Source of the DNA: Shouchella shacheensis
Lineage (GTDB): Bacteria > Bacillota > Bacilli > Bacillales > Bacillaceae_D
Reading direction: 5' to 3'
Length of the DNA: 64,000 nucleotides
Assembly: GCF_001484965.1 (NCBI RefSeq)
Contig: NZ_LLYY01000022.1
Span: 1-64,000, forward strand
This document shows positions 33,105 through 43,132 of this stretch, one piece after another. The notes under the pieces are model-generated. The model was not told the DNA's origin and did no database searches. It saw only the letters and a list, made by a program, of their open reading frames with translations. Made by a program: the position numbers and the translations under genes. Positions within the stretch are counted from its first letter, which is position 1. Each line of letters opens with the position of its first letter.

Positions 33105-33446
33105 CTCTTCTCCCTCGCATCCTGGCCTTTCTCTCTCGCATCCGAGCTCTTCTCCCCCACATCCGGGCCCTTCTCTCTCGCACCCGAGCCCTTCTCTCTC
33201 GCATCCGAGCTCTTTTCTCTCGCATCCGAGCCCTTCTCTCTCACATCCGAGCTTTTCTCTCTCGCATCCGGGCTCTTCTCTCTCGCATCCGAGCTCTTCT
33301 CCCCCGCATCCGGGCTCTTCTCTCTCGCATCCGAGCTCTTTTCTCTCGCATCCGAGCTCTTCTCCCCCACATCCCGGCTCTTCTCTCTCGCATCCGAGCC
33401 CTTCTCTCTTCTCTCTCGCATACGGCTCTTCTCCCCGCATCCGAGC
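33105..33446 (+). repeat. 21-bp tandem repeat array, about 16 units
   Basis: The typical unit is CTCTTCTCTCTCGCATCCGAG, varying by single changes (CCC for CTC, CACATC, CCGGG), with one unit near 33402 six bases longer and one slightly shorter. Each unit holds CTCG-CATC-CGAG, a short hairpin, and the plus strand is almost all pyrimidine in between. It lies between the converging 3' ends of the murG paralogue and spoVT. All three minus-strand frames stay open simply because the unit has no stop in any frame, so I do not read it as coding. Confidence 0.85.
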
Positions 33447-33473
33447 CTTGCACTCTCTCCCCACCGGAGCTAA

Positions 33474-33516
33474 CAAAAAAAGGACTGCGTCTCCTATTAG
33501 AAACACAGTCCTTTTT
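33474..33516 (-). terminator. Intrinsic terminator of spoVT
   Basis: AAAAAGGACTG and CAGTCCTTTTT form the stem, with a T-run on the minus strand directly after the spoVT stop. It works in either direction by symmetry. Confidence 0.85.
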
Positions 33517-33518
33517 CC

Positions 33519-34058
33519 TTATTGCTCCATCTGACGCGCCAAAAAACTAGCGGCGGTCTCTGCCATCTTCTGCTCAAGTGACCCGGAGATCGCCTCCTCT
33601 TTTCCGAAAATCACTACCGCACCGATCGGATCCCCGCTCGCGATAATAGGGACCACGACATAACCTTTATAGTCGTCTTTCACTTCACCAACGATGTTGT
33701 ACTCGCCAGCATTCGGTTCAAAATGAGTTTTGCGATCGGTCATGGCCGACTCAATGACTTCACCGACGGCTTTGTTTGCAAATTCTTTCTTTGAAGCTCC
33801 AGAGACGGCAATAAAGGTATCACGGTCCGAAATCAATACGTTTTGATTCAGGCTGTCATAAAGAGCTTCCGCGTATTCCTTGGCAAAATCTCCAAGCTCT
33901 GAGATTGGGGAATATTTCTTTAAAATAACCTCACCGTCGCGATCCACAAAAATTTCTAGGGGGTCGCCTTCACGAATTCTAAGAGTGCGGCGAATTTCCT
34001 TTGGAATAACGACCCGGCCTAAATCATCGATGCGACGTACAATTCCTGTTGCTTTCAT
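33519..34058 (-). CDS. spoVT: SpoVT, stage V sporulation regulator
   Basis: 179 residues. The N-terminal AbrB-type swapped-hairpin domain (KATGIVRRIDDLGRVVIPKEIRRTLRIREGDPLEIFVDRDGEVILKKY) is followed by a GAF-like domain (DTFIAVSGASKKEF, YKGYVVVPIIASGDPIGAVVIFG). SpoVT tunes sigma-G-dependent forespore genes. The start is the ATG at 34058 with GAGG 8 nt upstream, giving the family length. The paralogous AbrB lies at 60.6 kb. Confidence 0.95.
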   Translation of the reverse strand: MKATGIVRRIDDLGRVVIPKEIRRTLRIREGDPLEIFVDRDGEVILKKYSPISELGDFAKEYAEALYDSLNQNVLISDRDTFIAVSGASKKEFANKAVGEVIESAMTDRKTHFEPNAGEYNIVGEVKDDYKGYVVVPIIASGDPIGAVVIFGKEEAISGSLEQKMAETAASFLARQMEQ

Positions 34059-34193
34059 ATAGGTGCCTCGCTTTCTAAGGGTGTAGTAACAAAATGATGC
34101 ATGCAGGATAAATTGCAATCATTGGCTGTACCTGTAGTATCCTACCGAATACATGAACTATTCACCAATAGAAGAATTAATTGCGCGCACTTC

Positions 34194-37100
34194 CTATGAA
34201 GCAGGAGTGGTCGTCTTTGTTTTACGCGCGCCTTTAAACGCAGTGAGCAAGGCGAGAGTATGACGCAAGACCTCGTCATCGAGCATGTTCTTGGTTTTAA
34301 TCGTGAACTTAATTTGCTCGCCTTGCGTCCCGAGCGTGATGGCTCTTCCTTGCTCATTGGCGATTTCAAAGAGCTTGGATCCATCCATGGCCTTGGTCGC
34401 TTCAGGAGTAAGCAGAATCGTGACCGTGTCTTTCGATTCAGCGATCTTTTCGACCCGTTCTGCATCGCCAAGAAGCTTTATTTTGGTCATCGTAAACAGG
34501 TAATCCACTTGCTTTGGGTACTCCCCAAACCGATCGATGATTTCGTCTCGTAGGTCATCGATCTCTGCGGTGGACTCTGCCCCTTTAAAACGTTTGTACA
34601 TTTCAATCTTCTGTTTGGCATCTGGAATGTAGCGCTCGGGAATATACGCATCGACACTTACATTCAGCTCCGTTTGAAAGGCCGGTTCTTTCGGTTTCTC
34701 GCCCTTCCGTTCTTCAATCGCTTCTTTCAGCATTTGCGAGTAGAGATCAAACCCGACCGAATCGATAAAGCCATGCTGCTCGGAGCCGAGTAAATTCCCA
34801 GCGCCGCGGATTGTTAAATCGCGCATGGCAATCTTGAATCCTGAACCAAGCTCCGTAAATTCCTTAATCGCTTGCAGGCGACGTTCGGCAACTTCGGAGA
34901 GCACCTTATCGGCTTGATACGTAAAATACGAATAGGCGACGCGGTTGGAGCGTCCTACACGTCCACGGATCTGATACAGCTGGGAGAGCCCCATTTTGTC
35001 GGCGTTGCTCACAATTAAGGTGTTCACATTCGGGATATCGACGCCGGTCTCGATAATCGTTGTGGTCACAAGCACATCACTCTCTCCCCCCAAAAAGTCG
35101 AAAATGACGGACTCTAGTTCACGTTCATTCATCTGGCCATGAGCATACGTGACGCGCGCATCAGGGACAAGTTCAGAAATTTGTTCGGTCATGCGCTCAA
35201 TGTCTTCTACCCGATTGTAAAGCACATACACTTGCCCCCCTCGAGTCATTTCACGTTCGATCGCTTCCCGAGCGATCGCTTCGTTAAATTCAACCACATA
35301 CGTCTGCACTGGAAAACGGTTCTCAGGTGGTGTTTCAATGACCGACAAATCCCGCACCCCAAGCATCGACATATGCAGCGTTCGTGGGATCGGAGTGGCC
35401 GTTAAGGTCAGTACATCAATGTTTGCTTTCATCCGCTTGATTTTCTCTTTGTGCGTCACGCCAAAACGCTGTTCCTCATCCACAATGAGCAACCCTAAAT
35501 CTTTAAACGTTAAATCTTTGGACAAGAGACGGTGCGTGCCGACCACCAAATCAACGGCCCCTGCTTTTAACCCTTTGATGATCTCATTCTGTTCTTTACG
35601 AGAGCGAAAGCGACTTAACACGCCTATATTGATTGGAAACTCAGAGAAACGCTCCACAATCGTCTCAAAGTGCTGCTGCGCAAGAATCGTTGTTGGCACA
35701 AGGATGGCTACTTGCTTCCCGTCCATAATCGCCTTGAACGCGGCACGAATTGCCACCTCCGTTTTGCCATACCCCACATCTCCGCAAAGAAGACGATCCA
35801 TGGGGCGTTGCTTTTCCATATCTTCTTTGATCTCTGCAATCGCTCGCACTTGGTCTTCGGTTTCTTGATAAGAGAAAGAAGCTTCAAAGTCTGCCTGCTC
35901 TGGTCCATCCTCTGAAAAGCGATGACCTACACTGGCTTCTCTCTCCGCGTAAAGCTTAATCAGATCATCGGCAATATCTTCCACTGTCGACTGTACTTTT
36001 TTCTTTACCTTTTTCCAATCGCTGCCGCCGAGGGCGTAAATTTTCGGGTCTTTGTCTTCAGAACCGACGTATTTCTGCACTTGATCAATCTGTTCAACAG
36101 GAACATAGAGCTTGTCATTGCCGGCATAGCGTAGGTTCAAATAGTCTTTATGCACACCGTTAATTTCCAGTGTCTCCACACCCAAGTATTTGCCGACACC
36201 GTGGTTGGTGTGCACGATCAAGTCGCCAACGGCTAGCTCGGAATAGCTCTTGATTCGCTCAGCGTTGGTAAGCTTCTGACGGCGCTGTGGGCGTTTGGTT
36301 TGCTTGGCAAAGACCTCTTCTTCTGTAATCACAACCAGCTTGTGCTCCGGCAACTCAAATCCCGTGTGCAAGTGTCCGGCCACAATGTGGATCGTCCCTT
36401 GCGTTAGCTCTGTTGCCGATTCCACTAAGTGACCATCAATACCCTCATCGTCTAAATTAAGAGCGAGGCGTTTCGCTCGTTCTTTTGTACCAGCCACAAA
36501 TACGATCGAATAGGCATGTTCACTCCAGCGCTTCACTTCTGAAGTGAGGAGCTGCATTTGCCCGTGAAAATTCTGCATGGACTTACAGGCGATGTTCGTG
36601 ATTTTTTCCGGCTTTGTAGAGGGCACATGCTTTTGAAAAAGAGACGCATACAACACCGACTGCGGCGACTTCGAGAAGCGCTCGATCACATCAATGGACA
36701 TTGTCGCTCCGTGGACGATTTCTCCTTGCTCGATCATTTGCGTATGCCACTCTGCTTCTTCTTTTTGCAGGTGATCGGACATTTCTTTGACTCTCGTCAT
36801 TTCATCGACCCAGATGACGCTATCTTCCGGCATGAACGACAAGAGCGATTGCGGGCTGTCATAATAGAAGGACATATATTTGTACATTCCTTCAAACGTG
36901 CTGCGCTGTTTCAGCTGAGCAATTTCAAAAGGGATGCGCTCGTTCAGCTTTTCACGGGTTGGCTTGGAGGAAACCTTCTTTAGCGTTGCCGCCAATTGTT
37001 CTTCCAGTTCTTGCACGGCGTGGCTGTAGTGGGAATCTGTGAGCAGGACCTCTTCCGCCGGGCCGATTACAAGTTGTGTTATATTTTCAATCGAGCGCTG

Positions 37101-37736
37101 CGTCTCAAGCAAAAACGAGCGCAGCGAATCCACTTCCGTATCAAAAAGCTCCATCCGTATCGGGTTTTCCTCCGTTAACGGATACAAGTCAACAATGCCC
37201 CCTCGAACACTGACATCTCCAGGAGCTGAGACCATCTCGGTTCGTCGATATCCTAGGGAAACGAGGCGCGTGAGCCATTCATCCAGTTCGCCAATATCGG
37301 CTCCCACTTCCAGCGTCAGACGGCTGGCTTCCCAAAGACTCTTTGGCGGGAGCAGACGGCGCACGCCGGCAAGGGGCGCCACCACAACGCCAGAAAAGCC
37401 TGCGACCAACTGATTCAGCAAGTCGAGGCGTTGAGCTTTCATTTCAGGACTCGCTACCGCAATTTCGGCGGAAATAAGCTCATTGACAGGGTATAGGTAC
37501 ACGTTGTCTTCCCCGAGCAAATCCACGAGATCCTCATATAATTTTTGTGCTTGATATAAATTATGAGTGATGACAAGCTGACTTTTTTTCGTCTCGCGAT
37601 AAAGAGCCGCCGCAAAAACCGTTCTCGCCGACCCGCTCAACCCTGAGAGAAGCTGCTCACTCATCCCTTTTTCAAAGCCCTCGGCAACCCCCCTTACCTC
37701 CGAGGTCGAACCCACAAAATGTTGAAGTCCTAACAT
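34194..37736 (-). CDS. mfd: Mfd, transcription-repair coupling factor
   Basis: 1180 residues, the size of B. subtilis Mfd. In order: UvrB-homology region with GFEKGMSEQLLSGLSGSART; RNA-polymerase interaction domain (VGDLIVHTNHGVGKYLGVETLEING); helicase core with LLCGDVGYGKTEVAIRAAF (Walker A), IVDEEQRFG (DEEQ box), LTLTATPIPRTL and QIRGRVGRSNR; C-terminal autoinhibitory domain. It releases stalled RNA polymerase and recruits UvrA to the lesion. It sits in the expected order between spoVT and fin. Confidence 0.97.
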   Translation of the reverse strand: MLGLQHFVGSTSEVRGVAEGFEKGMSEQLLSGLSGSARTVFAAALYRETKKSQLVITHNLYQAQKLYEDLVDLLGEDNVYLYPVNELISAEIAVASPEMKAQRLDLLNQLVAGFSGVVVAPLAGVRRLLPPKSLWEASRLTLEVGADIGELDEWLTRLVSLGYRRTEMVSAPGDVSVRGGIVDLYPLTEENPIRMELFDTEVDSLRSFLLETQRSIENITQLVIGPAEEVLLTDSHYSHAVQELEEQLAATLKKVSSKPTREKLNERIPFEIAQLKQRSTFEGMYKYMSFYYDSPQSLLSFMPEDSVIWVDEMTRVKEMSDHLQKEEAEWHTQMIEQGEIVHGATMSIDVIERFSKSPQSVLYASLFQKHVPSTKPEKITNIACKSMQNFHGQMQLLTSEVKRWSEHAYSIVFVAGTKERAKRLALNLDDEGIDGHLVESATELTQGTIHIVAGHLHTGFELPEHKLVVITEEEVFAKQTKRPQRRQKLTNAERIKSYSELAVGDLIVHTNHGVGKYLGVETLEINGVHKDYLNLRYAGNDKLYVPVEQIDQVQKYVGSEDKDPKIYALGGSDWKKVKKKVQSTVEDIADDLIKLYAEREASVGHRFSEDGPEQADFEASFSYQETEDQVRAIAEIKEDMEKQRPMDRLLCGDVGYGKTEVAIRAAFKAIMDGKQVAILVPTTILAQQHFETIVERFSEFPINIGVLSRFRSRKEQNEIIKGLKAGAVDLVVGTHRLLSKDLTFKDLGLLIVDEEQRFGVTHKEKIKRMKANIDVLTLTATPIPRTLHMSMLGVRDLSVIETPPENRFPVQTYVVEFNEAIAREAIEREMTRGGQVYVLYNRVEDIERMTEQISELVPDARVTYAHGQMNERELESVIFDFLGGESDVLVTTTIIETGVDIPNVNTLIVSNADKMGLSQLYQIRGRVGRSNRVAYSYFTYQADKVLSEVAERRLQAIKEFTELGSGFKIAMRDLTIRGAGNLLGSEQHGFIDSVGFDLYSQMLKEAIEERKGEKPKEPAFQTELNVSVDAYIPERYIPDAKQKIEMYKRFKGAESTAEIDDLRDEIIDRFGEYPKQVDYLFTMTKIKLLGDAERVEKIAESKDTVTILLTPEATKAMDGSKLFEIANEQGRAITLGTQGEQIKFTIKTKNMLDDEVLRHTLALLTAFKGARKTKTTTPAS

Positions 37737-37896
37737 GTTTCTTTCCCCCTGTTTGTACCTTCTTCACGTATTTTAACATTACTAGAAAGCGCTTTAATGC
37801 ATGTTGAAGTAGCCGCCTTTTCTCCGAGGAGCGAAACGACTATACTTTTTATTCAAAAATTATGTGATTAATGCGCTTTTTGTGCGAGTAAGAATA

Positions 37897-37930
37897 GAAA
37901 AACGCTTTGGTTCAACGACTCGACCAAAGC
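37897..37930 (-). terminator. Intrinsic terminator between fin and mfd
   Basis: GCTTTGGT pairs with ACCAAAGC (8 bp), followed by GTTTTT on the minus strand. It follows the fin stop and lies upstream of mfd, so mfd probably has its own promoter or receives readthrough. Confidence 0.65.
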
Positions 37931-37942
37931 TCGTGCATACAA

Positions 37943-38170
37943 TCACTGTATAACATTTCCCCTCTCATAAAGATCAGGGTTTTGCAAGAATGCTTGATGG
38001 CATTCCTCACATATCGTCTTCACATGTATATCACCATTTTCTTTATAAGTCAATAGCTCGCGTTGCATCATAGGGTCGAGCTGGGCAAAACCTAATTTTG
38101 TCTCTGAGATCTTTTCCTCAAGCGTTCCCATATGGGCGTTGCAGTGGCTGCATGTGTAATAAATCGACAT
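37943..38170 (-). CDS. fin: Fin (YabK), anti-sigma-F factor
   Basis: 75 residues. Two zinc-binding pairs are visible: CSHC near residue 7 and CEEC near residue 55. This is the small zinc protein of forespores that helps replace sigma-F with sigma-G by inhibiting sigma-F. The start is the second ATG at 38170, with AGGAGG 6 nt upstream; the first ATG touches that site. The neighbours pth and mfd are as in B. subtilis. Confidence 0.92.
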   Translation of the reverse strand: MSIYYTCSHCNAHMGTLEEKISETKLGFAQLDPMMQRELLTYKENGDIHVKTICEECHQAFLQNPDLYERGNVIQ

Positions 38171-38223
38171 GTCCATCCTCCTAAGGTTCAGTTTGACTTT
38201 AGTATGGACGGGAGTCGATGCTT

Positions 38224-38787
38224 CTATGCTTTGTTAAATTCGTTCATCACCTCTAAAAACGGTTTCTCAAGCCATCTTTTCACAGCGTTTGTTGCGTGTT
38301 CCACGGAAGTGCCCATCCTCTCTCGTTCCTCCGGCCGGTAACGCCCGAGAACGTAATTCACCACAGGCTCTCCATTTGCCGGGCGATCCACCCCGACGCG
38401 AATGCGATTAAAAGTCTGGGTTCCAAGTTGCGCAATCAGTGATTTCATGCCGTTATGGCCTCCAGCACTTCCCTTTTGCCTCAGGCGAATTTTTCCCGTC
38501 GGTAAATCCAAATCATCATAAATGACCACCAGATCTTCTACCCCGATGTGATAGTAATTCATGAAGGCCGCCACCGACTCTCCGGACAAGTTCATATACG
38601 TCAGAGGCTTCAGAAGAATGACCTTCTCACCGTTTATCAGCTTTTCGCCGTATATGCCTTTGAATTTCTGTTTATCAATAGGAATGTCCAGAGCATCCGC
38701 ACAGGCATCAACAATGTCAAATCCAATGTTGTGGCGCGTTCCTGCATACTTCACTCCAGGATTCCCAAGTCCTACAATTACCTTCAT
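38224..38787 (-). CDS. pth: Peptidyl-tRNA hydrolase
   Basis: 187 residues. VIVGLGNPGVKYAGTRHNIGFDIVD (Asn and catalytic His of TRHNIG) opens the Pth fold; VVIYDDLDLPTGKIRLRQKGSAGGHNGMKSLIAQLG is the central motif. The enzyme frees tRNA from prematurely ended peptidyl-tRNA and is essential. The start is the ATG at 38787 behind GGTGGAG; a GTG four codons upstream is less likely. It lies downstream of ctc (rplY), with a terminator-like hairpin between. Confidence 0.96.
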   Translation of the reverse strand: MKVIVGLGNPGVKYAGTRHNIGFDIVDACADALDIPIDKQKFKGIYGEKLINGEKVILLKPLTYMNLSGESVAAFMNYYHIGVEDLVVIYDDLDLPTGKIRLRQKGSAGGHNGMKSLIAQLGTQTFNRIRVGVDRPANGEPVVNYVLGRYRPEERERMGTSVEHATNAVKRWLEKPFLEVMNEFNKA

Positions 38788-38817
38788 TTCGCTCTCCACC
38801 CTAAACGCTCCATGTGC

Positions 38818-38843
38818 GAAAAAGGCATAGCAGAAGCTATACC
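38818..38843 (-). terminator. Intrinsic terminator downstream of ctc
   Basis: GGTATAGC-TTCT-GCTATGCC with a TTTTT run on the minus strand. Eight paired bases including one G-U. It separates ctc from pth. Confidence 0.7.
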
Positions 38844-38864
38844 TTTCACGCAGTGAAGCGTATA

Positions 38865-39524
38865 TTATTCTTCACGGCCTGGACGATTCTTGTCGTCGCC
38901 TTCACGTTCTTCTGTTGCTTCCACACCAGTAGCGTCGGTCGTGTCTTCCTCCGTTTCTTCCGGATCTTCGTTAACCGTTGGTGGTTGCACCGTAACGACC
39001 GTCTCGTCGTCTTCATTCACGAGATCAACCGGAACGCTTGAGCGAAGATCGGAAATTTGAACCGAATCCCCAATGCCAAGTTGTGACACATCAACCGTGA
39101 TGTTCTCTGGAATATCAGCTGGCAAGCAGCGTACTTTGATTTCATACATCATGTGAGCGAGAATGCCACCTTCACCTGTTCCAGGCGCTTCGCCTTCGAG
39201 GTGGACGGGAACGTCGGCCTCTAGCTCGGACTTCATGTCTACCTCAAAGAAGTCAATGTGCACATAGTGGTCTTTCAGTGGATCGACTTGAAGATCCTGA
39301 ATCATTACTTTGTGGCTTTTTCCACCTTCAATGGTTAAAGAGAAAAGGCCATTCTGTCCGACTTCGCGTACGGTTTTCAAGAACGCGATGCTGTCTACGG
39401 AAATTGCTTCGCTTTCCATTTTCTTACCATATACAACGCCGGGAACGAATCCCTCTTTGCGAATTTTTCTCGTTGCAGATCCCGCAAGATCCTTTCGTGT
39501 TTGCGCATGTAGTACTGTTGCCAT
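38865..39524 (-). CDS. ctc: Ctc, ribosomal protein bL25 (general stress protein)
   Basis: 219 residues. ATVLHAQTRKDLAGSATRKIRKEGFVPGVVYG is the L25 N-terminal domain that binds 5S rRNA; VDPLKDHYVHIDFFEVDM ends it. The C-terminal TL5-like beta domain is followed by an acidic tail (NEDPEETEEDTTDATGVEA). It is under sigma-B control in B. subtilis. The start is the second of two adjacent ATGs at 39524, 6 nt after GAGGTG. The neighbours prs and pth are as expected. Confidence 0.93.
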   Translation of the reverse strand: MATVLHAQTRKDLAGSATRKIRKEGFVPGVVYGKKMESEAISVDSIAFLKTVREVGQNGLFSLTIEGGKSHKVMIQDLQVDPLKDHYVHIDFFEVDMKSELEADVPVHLEGEAPGTGEGGILAHMMYEIKVRCLPADIPENITVDVSQLGIGDSVQISDLRSSVPVDLVNEDDETVVTVQPPTVNEDPEETEEDTTDATGVEATEEREGDDKNRPGREE

Positions 39525-39595
39525 CATTATCACCTCTACTGAATTTTGCACATCTTCTAATGTGTTCCCTAAAACATTGATTTTAAAACCACAAC

Positions 39596-40546
39596 TTAAT
39601 CAAACAACGTAGACACGGATGCATCCTCATGCACACGTACAATCGCTTCGGCCATTAATGCTGCCACTGAAAGCTCCGTGACCTTGTCGATTTTCTTTTC
39701 TTCTTCAAGCTCAATCGTGTTCGTTACGACAAGCTCTTTAATCTTCGAGTTATGAATGCGTTCAATCGCCGGGCCGGACAGCACAGGATGCGTGCAGCAA
39801 GCATACACTTCTTTCGCCCCTTGTTCAATAAGGGCGTTCGCTGCAAGTGTAATGGTTCCTGCTGTATCTATAATATCATCAATGATGATCGCCGTCTTCC
39901 CTTCTACGTTTCCGACGATATTCATCACCTCTGAAACATTCGGGCGAGGGCGACGTTTATCGATGATCGCAATCGGTGTCTTGAGTCGGTCCGCCATTTT
40001 CCTGGCGCGGACCACGCCCCCGTGATCTGGAGACACGACAACGAGATCATCAAGCTCTTTGCTCTGGAAGTAGTCAGATAAGATCGGCACACCCATAAGC
40101 TGATCAACGGGAATGTCGAAAAACCCTTGGATTTGCGTGGCATGGAGATCAAGTGTAAGTACACGCGTGGCTCCTGCCGTCTCTAGCAGGTTGGCGACGA
40201 GCTTCGCCGTAATCGGCTCACGGGCGCGTGCTTTGCGATCCTGACGTGCATACCCGTAGTAAGGCATCACCACATTAATTGTCCTAGCAGATGCTCGCTT
40301 CAGTGCATCAATCATAATGAGCAGTTCCATGATATGTTCATTTGCCGGCGCTGATGTGGACTGAATCAAATAGACATCACAGCCGCGGATGCTCTCCTCA
40401 ATATTAATTTGCACCTCGCCATCACTAAAGCGCATCACCGAATTTTTCCCAAGGGAAATGCCAATGTGTTCAGCAATTTCTTGAGCTAATTCTTTATTGG
40501 AATTAAGCGTAAATACTTTTAAGCTTGGATCGCTGTACTTCACCAT
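39596..40546 (-). CDS. prs: Ribose-phosphate pyrophosphokinase
   Basis: 316 residues. [24 protein letters not shown] is the N-terminal signature, [25 protein letters not shown] the flexible loop and ATP site, and [27 protein letters not shown] the PRPP-binding loop. It makes PRPP from ribose 5-phosphate and ATP for purine, pyrimidine, His and NAD synthesis. It is 24 nt downstream of glmU, in the same operon, as in B. subtilis. Confidence 0.97.
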   Translation of the reverse strand: MVKYSDPSLKVFTLNSNKELAQEIAEHIGISLGKNSVMRFSDGEVQINIEESIRGCDVYLIQSTSAPANEHIMELLIMIDALKRASARTINVVMPYYGYARQDRKARAREPITAKLVANLLETAGATRVLTLDLHATQIQGFFDIPVDQLMGVPILSDYFQSKELDDLVVVSPDHGGVVRARKMADRLKTPIAIIDKRRPRPNVSEVMNIVGNVEGKTAIIIDDIIDTAGTITLAANALIEQGAKEVYACCTHPVLSGPAIERIHNSKIKELVVTNTIELEEEKKIDKVTELSVAALMAEAIVRVHEDASVSTLFD

Positions 40547-40570
40547 GTTCGGTCGTACCTCCAGTTAGTA

Positions 40571-41935
40571 TCAATCTTCTTTCTTAACATAGTTCTCTTT
40601 ATTCACCTGGCGGGCCCGCGCTATGGACAGTGCCTCCCCTGGAACGTCGTCTGTAATCGTTGAGCCAGCGGCCACAAAGGCGCGCTCCCCGATTTGCACT
40701 GGAGCAATGAGGTTGGAACCAGACCCAATAAAGGCCTCTTTTTCCACTGTGGTTTTGAATTTGTTCCTCCCGTCATAATTCACGGTCACGACCCCGCAAC
40801 CGACATTGACATCAGATCCAATATCCGCATCCCCAATGTAGCTTAAATGAGAAACTTTGCTTGCCTTGCCTATGGTTGATTTTTTAAGCTCGACAAAGTT
40901 GCCGACTCGCACATCGTCTTCAAGCTTCGTGTTCGGTCTTAGATGAGCAAAGGGCCCAATCGCCACCCCGCTCCCAACCTCACTATCGACAACAAGCGAC
41001 TGTCGAACATGAACAAGAGAACCGAGCGTTGAGTTGACAATTTCTGAACCAGCGCCGATCTCACAGTCTTCCCCAATCAGCGAAGGACCTTTAATAGTTA
41101 CATTTGGATGCACGACAACATCCCGGCCGATCCTTGCCTCAGCTGAAATATAAGTGGTCTTGCGATCAATCAAGGTGACCCCTTCACGCATCCAATACTC
41201 ATTGATGCGTGCTTGCATCACAGCTTCCGCCGAAGAGAGAGCGACCCGATCATTGATTCCAAGCGTTTCATCAAAACTCTCGGTTTGATAAGCGGCAATC
41301 GTTTGCCCTTGCTGCTGTAGGATTTCAATAACGTCGGGCAGATAGTACTCGCCCTGGACATTGTCATTCGTCACCTCGGCAAGAGCCGCAAATAACTGTT
41401 CATTATCAAAGCAATAGGTCCCGGTATTAATTTCGGAAACCAGCCGTTCTTCCTCGCTCGCATCTTTGTGCTCGACGATTTTCTGTACATGTCCAGCTTC
41501 GTTTCGCATGACGCGCCCATAGCCCGTTGGATCTGGAGCGACCGCCGTTAGAACAGAAGCCTTTGCCCCAGCTGCTTCGTGGGTCTTGATTAATTTCTCG
41601 ATCGACTTCGCCGTGAGAAGCGGCGTGTCTCCGCACAGCACAACGGTGACTCCTTTTTTCCCCGTAAGTGCATCCTCTGCACAGCGCACTGCATGCCCTG
41701 TACCTAGCTGCTCGTCTTGAACGGAAAAGGTCACTTCTCCTCTCAGCGTGTCTTTGACCTGCTCTGCGCCATGTCCTACCACGACGGTTGTTTCATCAAA
41801 GCCCACGTTTTGCACTTGGTCCACAACATGCTGTACCATCGGCTTTCCGCACACTTGATGGAGCACTTTATATAATTTCGACTTCATTCGCGTCCCTTGC
41901 CCAGCTGCAAGAATCACTGCAAACCGACCGCTCAT
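40571..41935 (-). CDS. glmU: GlmU, bifunctional UDP-GlcNAc synthesis enzyme
   Basis: 454 residues. The N-terminal uridylyltransferase domain has [24 protein letters not shown] and CGDTPLL; the C-terminal left-handed beta-helix acetyltransferase domain has [26 protein letters not shown] and [26 protein letters not shown]. It acetylates glucosamine 1-phosphate and joins it to UTP for cell-wall precursors. Downstream are prs and ctc. Confidence 0.97.
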   Translation of the reverse strand: MSGRFAVILAAGQGTRMKSKLYKVLHQVCGKPMVQHVVDQVQNVGFDETTVVVGHGAEQVKDTLRGEVTFSVQDEQLGTGHAVRCAEDALTGKKGVTVVLCGDTPLLTAKSIEKLIKTHEAAGAKASVLTAVAPDPTGYGRVMRNEAGHVQKIVEHKDASEEERLVSEINTGTYCFDNEQLFAALAEVTNDNVQGEYYLPDVIEILQQQGQTIAAYQTESFDETLGINDRVALSSAEAVMQARINEYWMREGVTLIDRKTTYISAEARIGRDVVVHPNVTIKGPSLIGEDCEIGAGSEIVNSTLGSLVHVRQSLVVDSEVGSGVAIGPFAHLRPNTKLEDDVRVGNFVELKKSTIGKASKVSHLSYIGDADIGSDVNVGCGVVTVNYDGRNKFKTTVEKEAFIGSGSNLIAPVQIGERAFVAAGSTITDDVPGEALSIARARQVNKENYVKKED

Positions 41936-42092
41936 AGTTTCCCCCCACGCGTTTCTTTTTCAATACGACTATATCCTAAAAACAGCGGTATTTCAAGGTA
42001 AATTGGTCGCAGAGATGAAGGGGTGAGCGGTTAAATGGACGGTTTTGTCGGAAGGTCTGGGTGCTGCACATACATAGACAAGTTGGATACGG

Positions 42093-42122
42093 AAAAGCTA
42101 TCGCCCTTTAAGGACCATAGCT
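42093..42122 (-). terminator. Possible terminator downstream of spoVG
   Basis: AGCTAT...ATAGCT outer arms with an inner CCTT/AAGG helix, then TTTTCC on the minus strand. The two helices are separated by a small internal loop, so it is of moderate strength. Confidence 0.5.
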
Positions 42123-42149
42123 AATTATTACGATTTCGCTTCAAAGAGA

Positions 42150-42446
42150 CTAGGAAGCCCCCGCCCCTTGATAACTGGCCGAATCTTCGTACTCTCCCAC
42201 GCGATCGTATTCATTTAAAATCGCTCTTTGGAGTTTCTCCCTCGTCTTTGATGAAATAGGGTGGGCAATATCACGAAATTCTCCGTTTGGCGTGCGTTTG
42301 CTTGGCATCGCCACAAATAAACCATTTTGCCCATTAATCACGCGAATGTCATGGATAACAAATTCATGATCGATCGTAATGGATGCAATCGCTCTCATTC
42401 GACCTTGAGTATTTACACGACGAAGCCTCACGTCCGTTATTTCCAC
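42150..42446 (-). CDS. spoVG: SpoVG, RNA-binding regulator of septation
   Basis: 98 residues. [63 protein letters not shown] is near-identical to SpoVG of other Bacilli. The start is GTG 42446: GAGGTGAC lies 4 nt upstream and the length equals the family. An in-frame GTG three codons earlier falls inside the ribosome-binding site. A sigma-H-like promoter lies upstream. Confidence 0.95.
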   Translation of the reverse strand: MEITDVRLRRVNTQGRMRAIASITIDHEFVIHDIRVINGQNGLFVAMPSKRTPNGEFRDIAHPISSKTREKLQRAILNEYDRVGEYEDSASYQGAGAS

Positions 42447-42480
42447 GTTAGTCACCTCATTAAATGATGTTATATCTATA

Positions 42481-42511
42481 CCATTCGCGTTTTTTTTTAG
42501 AAACCCTTCTT
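42481..42511 (-). promoter_or_regulatory. Putative sigma-H promoter of spoVG
   Basis: On the minus strand AGAAGGGTTT is followed, after about 12 nt of A-rich DNA, by GCGAATGG. This fits the sigma-H consensus (RNAGGAWWW, N11-12, RNGAATWW) loosely and the known sigma-H control of spoVG in B. subtilis. Confidence 0.5.
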
Positions 42512-42693
42512 GAATATTGAAACTTTTGTTAAAAAGCTTCGCGGCGCAATTTCTGGAGCGAGAGCTCTAGCTCGTGATAAGAAGGGGCCCTCGTGGCGCT
42601 TAAGGGATGGGACGGTGGTCCTTCTAAAGTGAGCGGTAAATTTACTGGCACGAGTGCTAGACAACACAAAAAGGAGAATTCTGAGACCTCACT

Positions 42694-42724
42694 AAAAATC
42701 CTTCTAGCACAAAGCCAGAAGGAT
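42694..42724 (-). terminator. Intrinsic terminator of the purR-ridA operon
   Basis: ATCCTTCT and AGAAGGAT pair over 8 bp, with an 11-nt loop and TTTTT following on the minus strand, directly after the ridA stop. Confidence 0.8.
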
Positions 42725-42737
42725 ACCCATTCCCCTC

Positions 42738-43112
42738 TTAGTTTACGAGAGCAATCACTTCAATTTCAATCTGTACGTCTTTGGGGAGGCGCGCCACTTC
42801 TACACAGGAGCGTGCAGGTTGATGCTCGCTAAAGTACTCGCCGTACACCTCATTAATGAGCGGAAAATCATTCATGTCTTTAATAAAGACGGTGGTCTTC
42901 ACCACTTGCTCCAACGACGATCCCGCTTCAGCTAAAACCGCTTTGATGTTCGCAAACACTTGATGGGTTTGCTCTTCCACTGTCGTTGCCACCAGGTCTC
43001 CAGAAGCCGTAAGCGGAATCTGGCCAGAACTATAAACTAGATTATTCACGATGATCCCCTGAGCGTAAGGCCCTATCGCTTGTGGCGCATTCGTTGTATG
43101 TACCGTTTTCAT
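42738..43112 (-). CDS. ridA: RidA (YabJ), enamine/imine deaminase
   Basis: 124 residues. [23 protein letters not shown] and the C-terminal [16 protein letters not shown] are the YjgF/RidA signatures; the Arg in the [12 protein letters not shown] segment binds the substrate carboxylate. It hydrolyses reactive 2-aminoacrylate and related imines from PLP enzymes. The start is the ATG at 43112, with AGGAG 7 nt upstream; an ATG two codons earlier overlaps it. It is 20 nt after purR, the same operon. Confidence 0.95.
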   Translation of the reverse strand: MKTVHTTNAPQAIGPYAQGIIVNNLVYSSGQIPLTASGDLVATTVEEQTHQVFANIKAVLAEAGSSLEQVVKTTVFIKDMNDFPLINEVYGEYFSEHQPARSCVEVARLPKDVQIEIEVIALVN

Positions 43113-43132
43113 TTCCATTCTCCTCTCAGGCG

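Noticed and set aside
33105-33446. CRISPR array
   Set aside because: Units are head-to-tail with no unique spacers, and no cas genes are near.
32995-33506. Minus-strand open frames of 70-142 codons over the 21-bp array (Cys/Glu/Arg heptads)
   Set aside because: All three frames stay open because the repeat unit lacks stops; no ribosome-binding site is seen, and the longest crosses the spoVT terminator.
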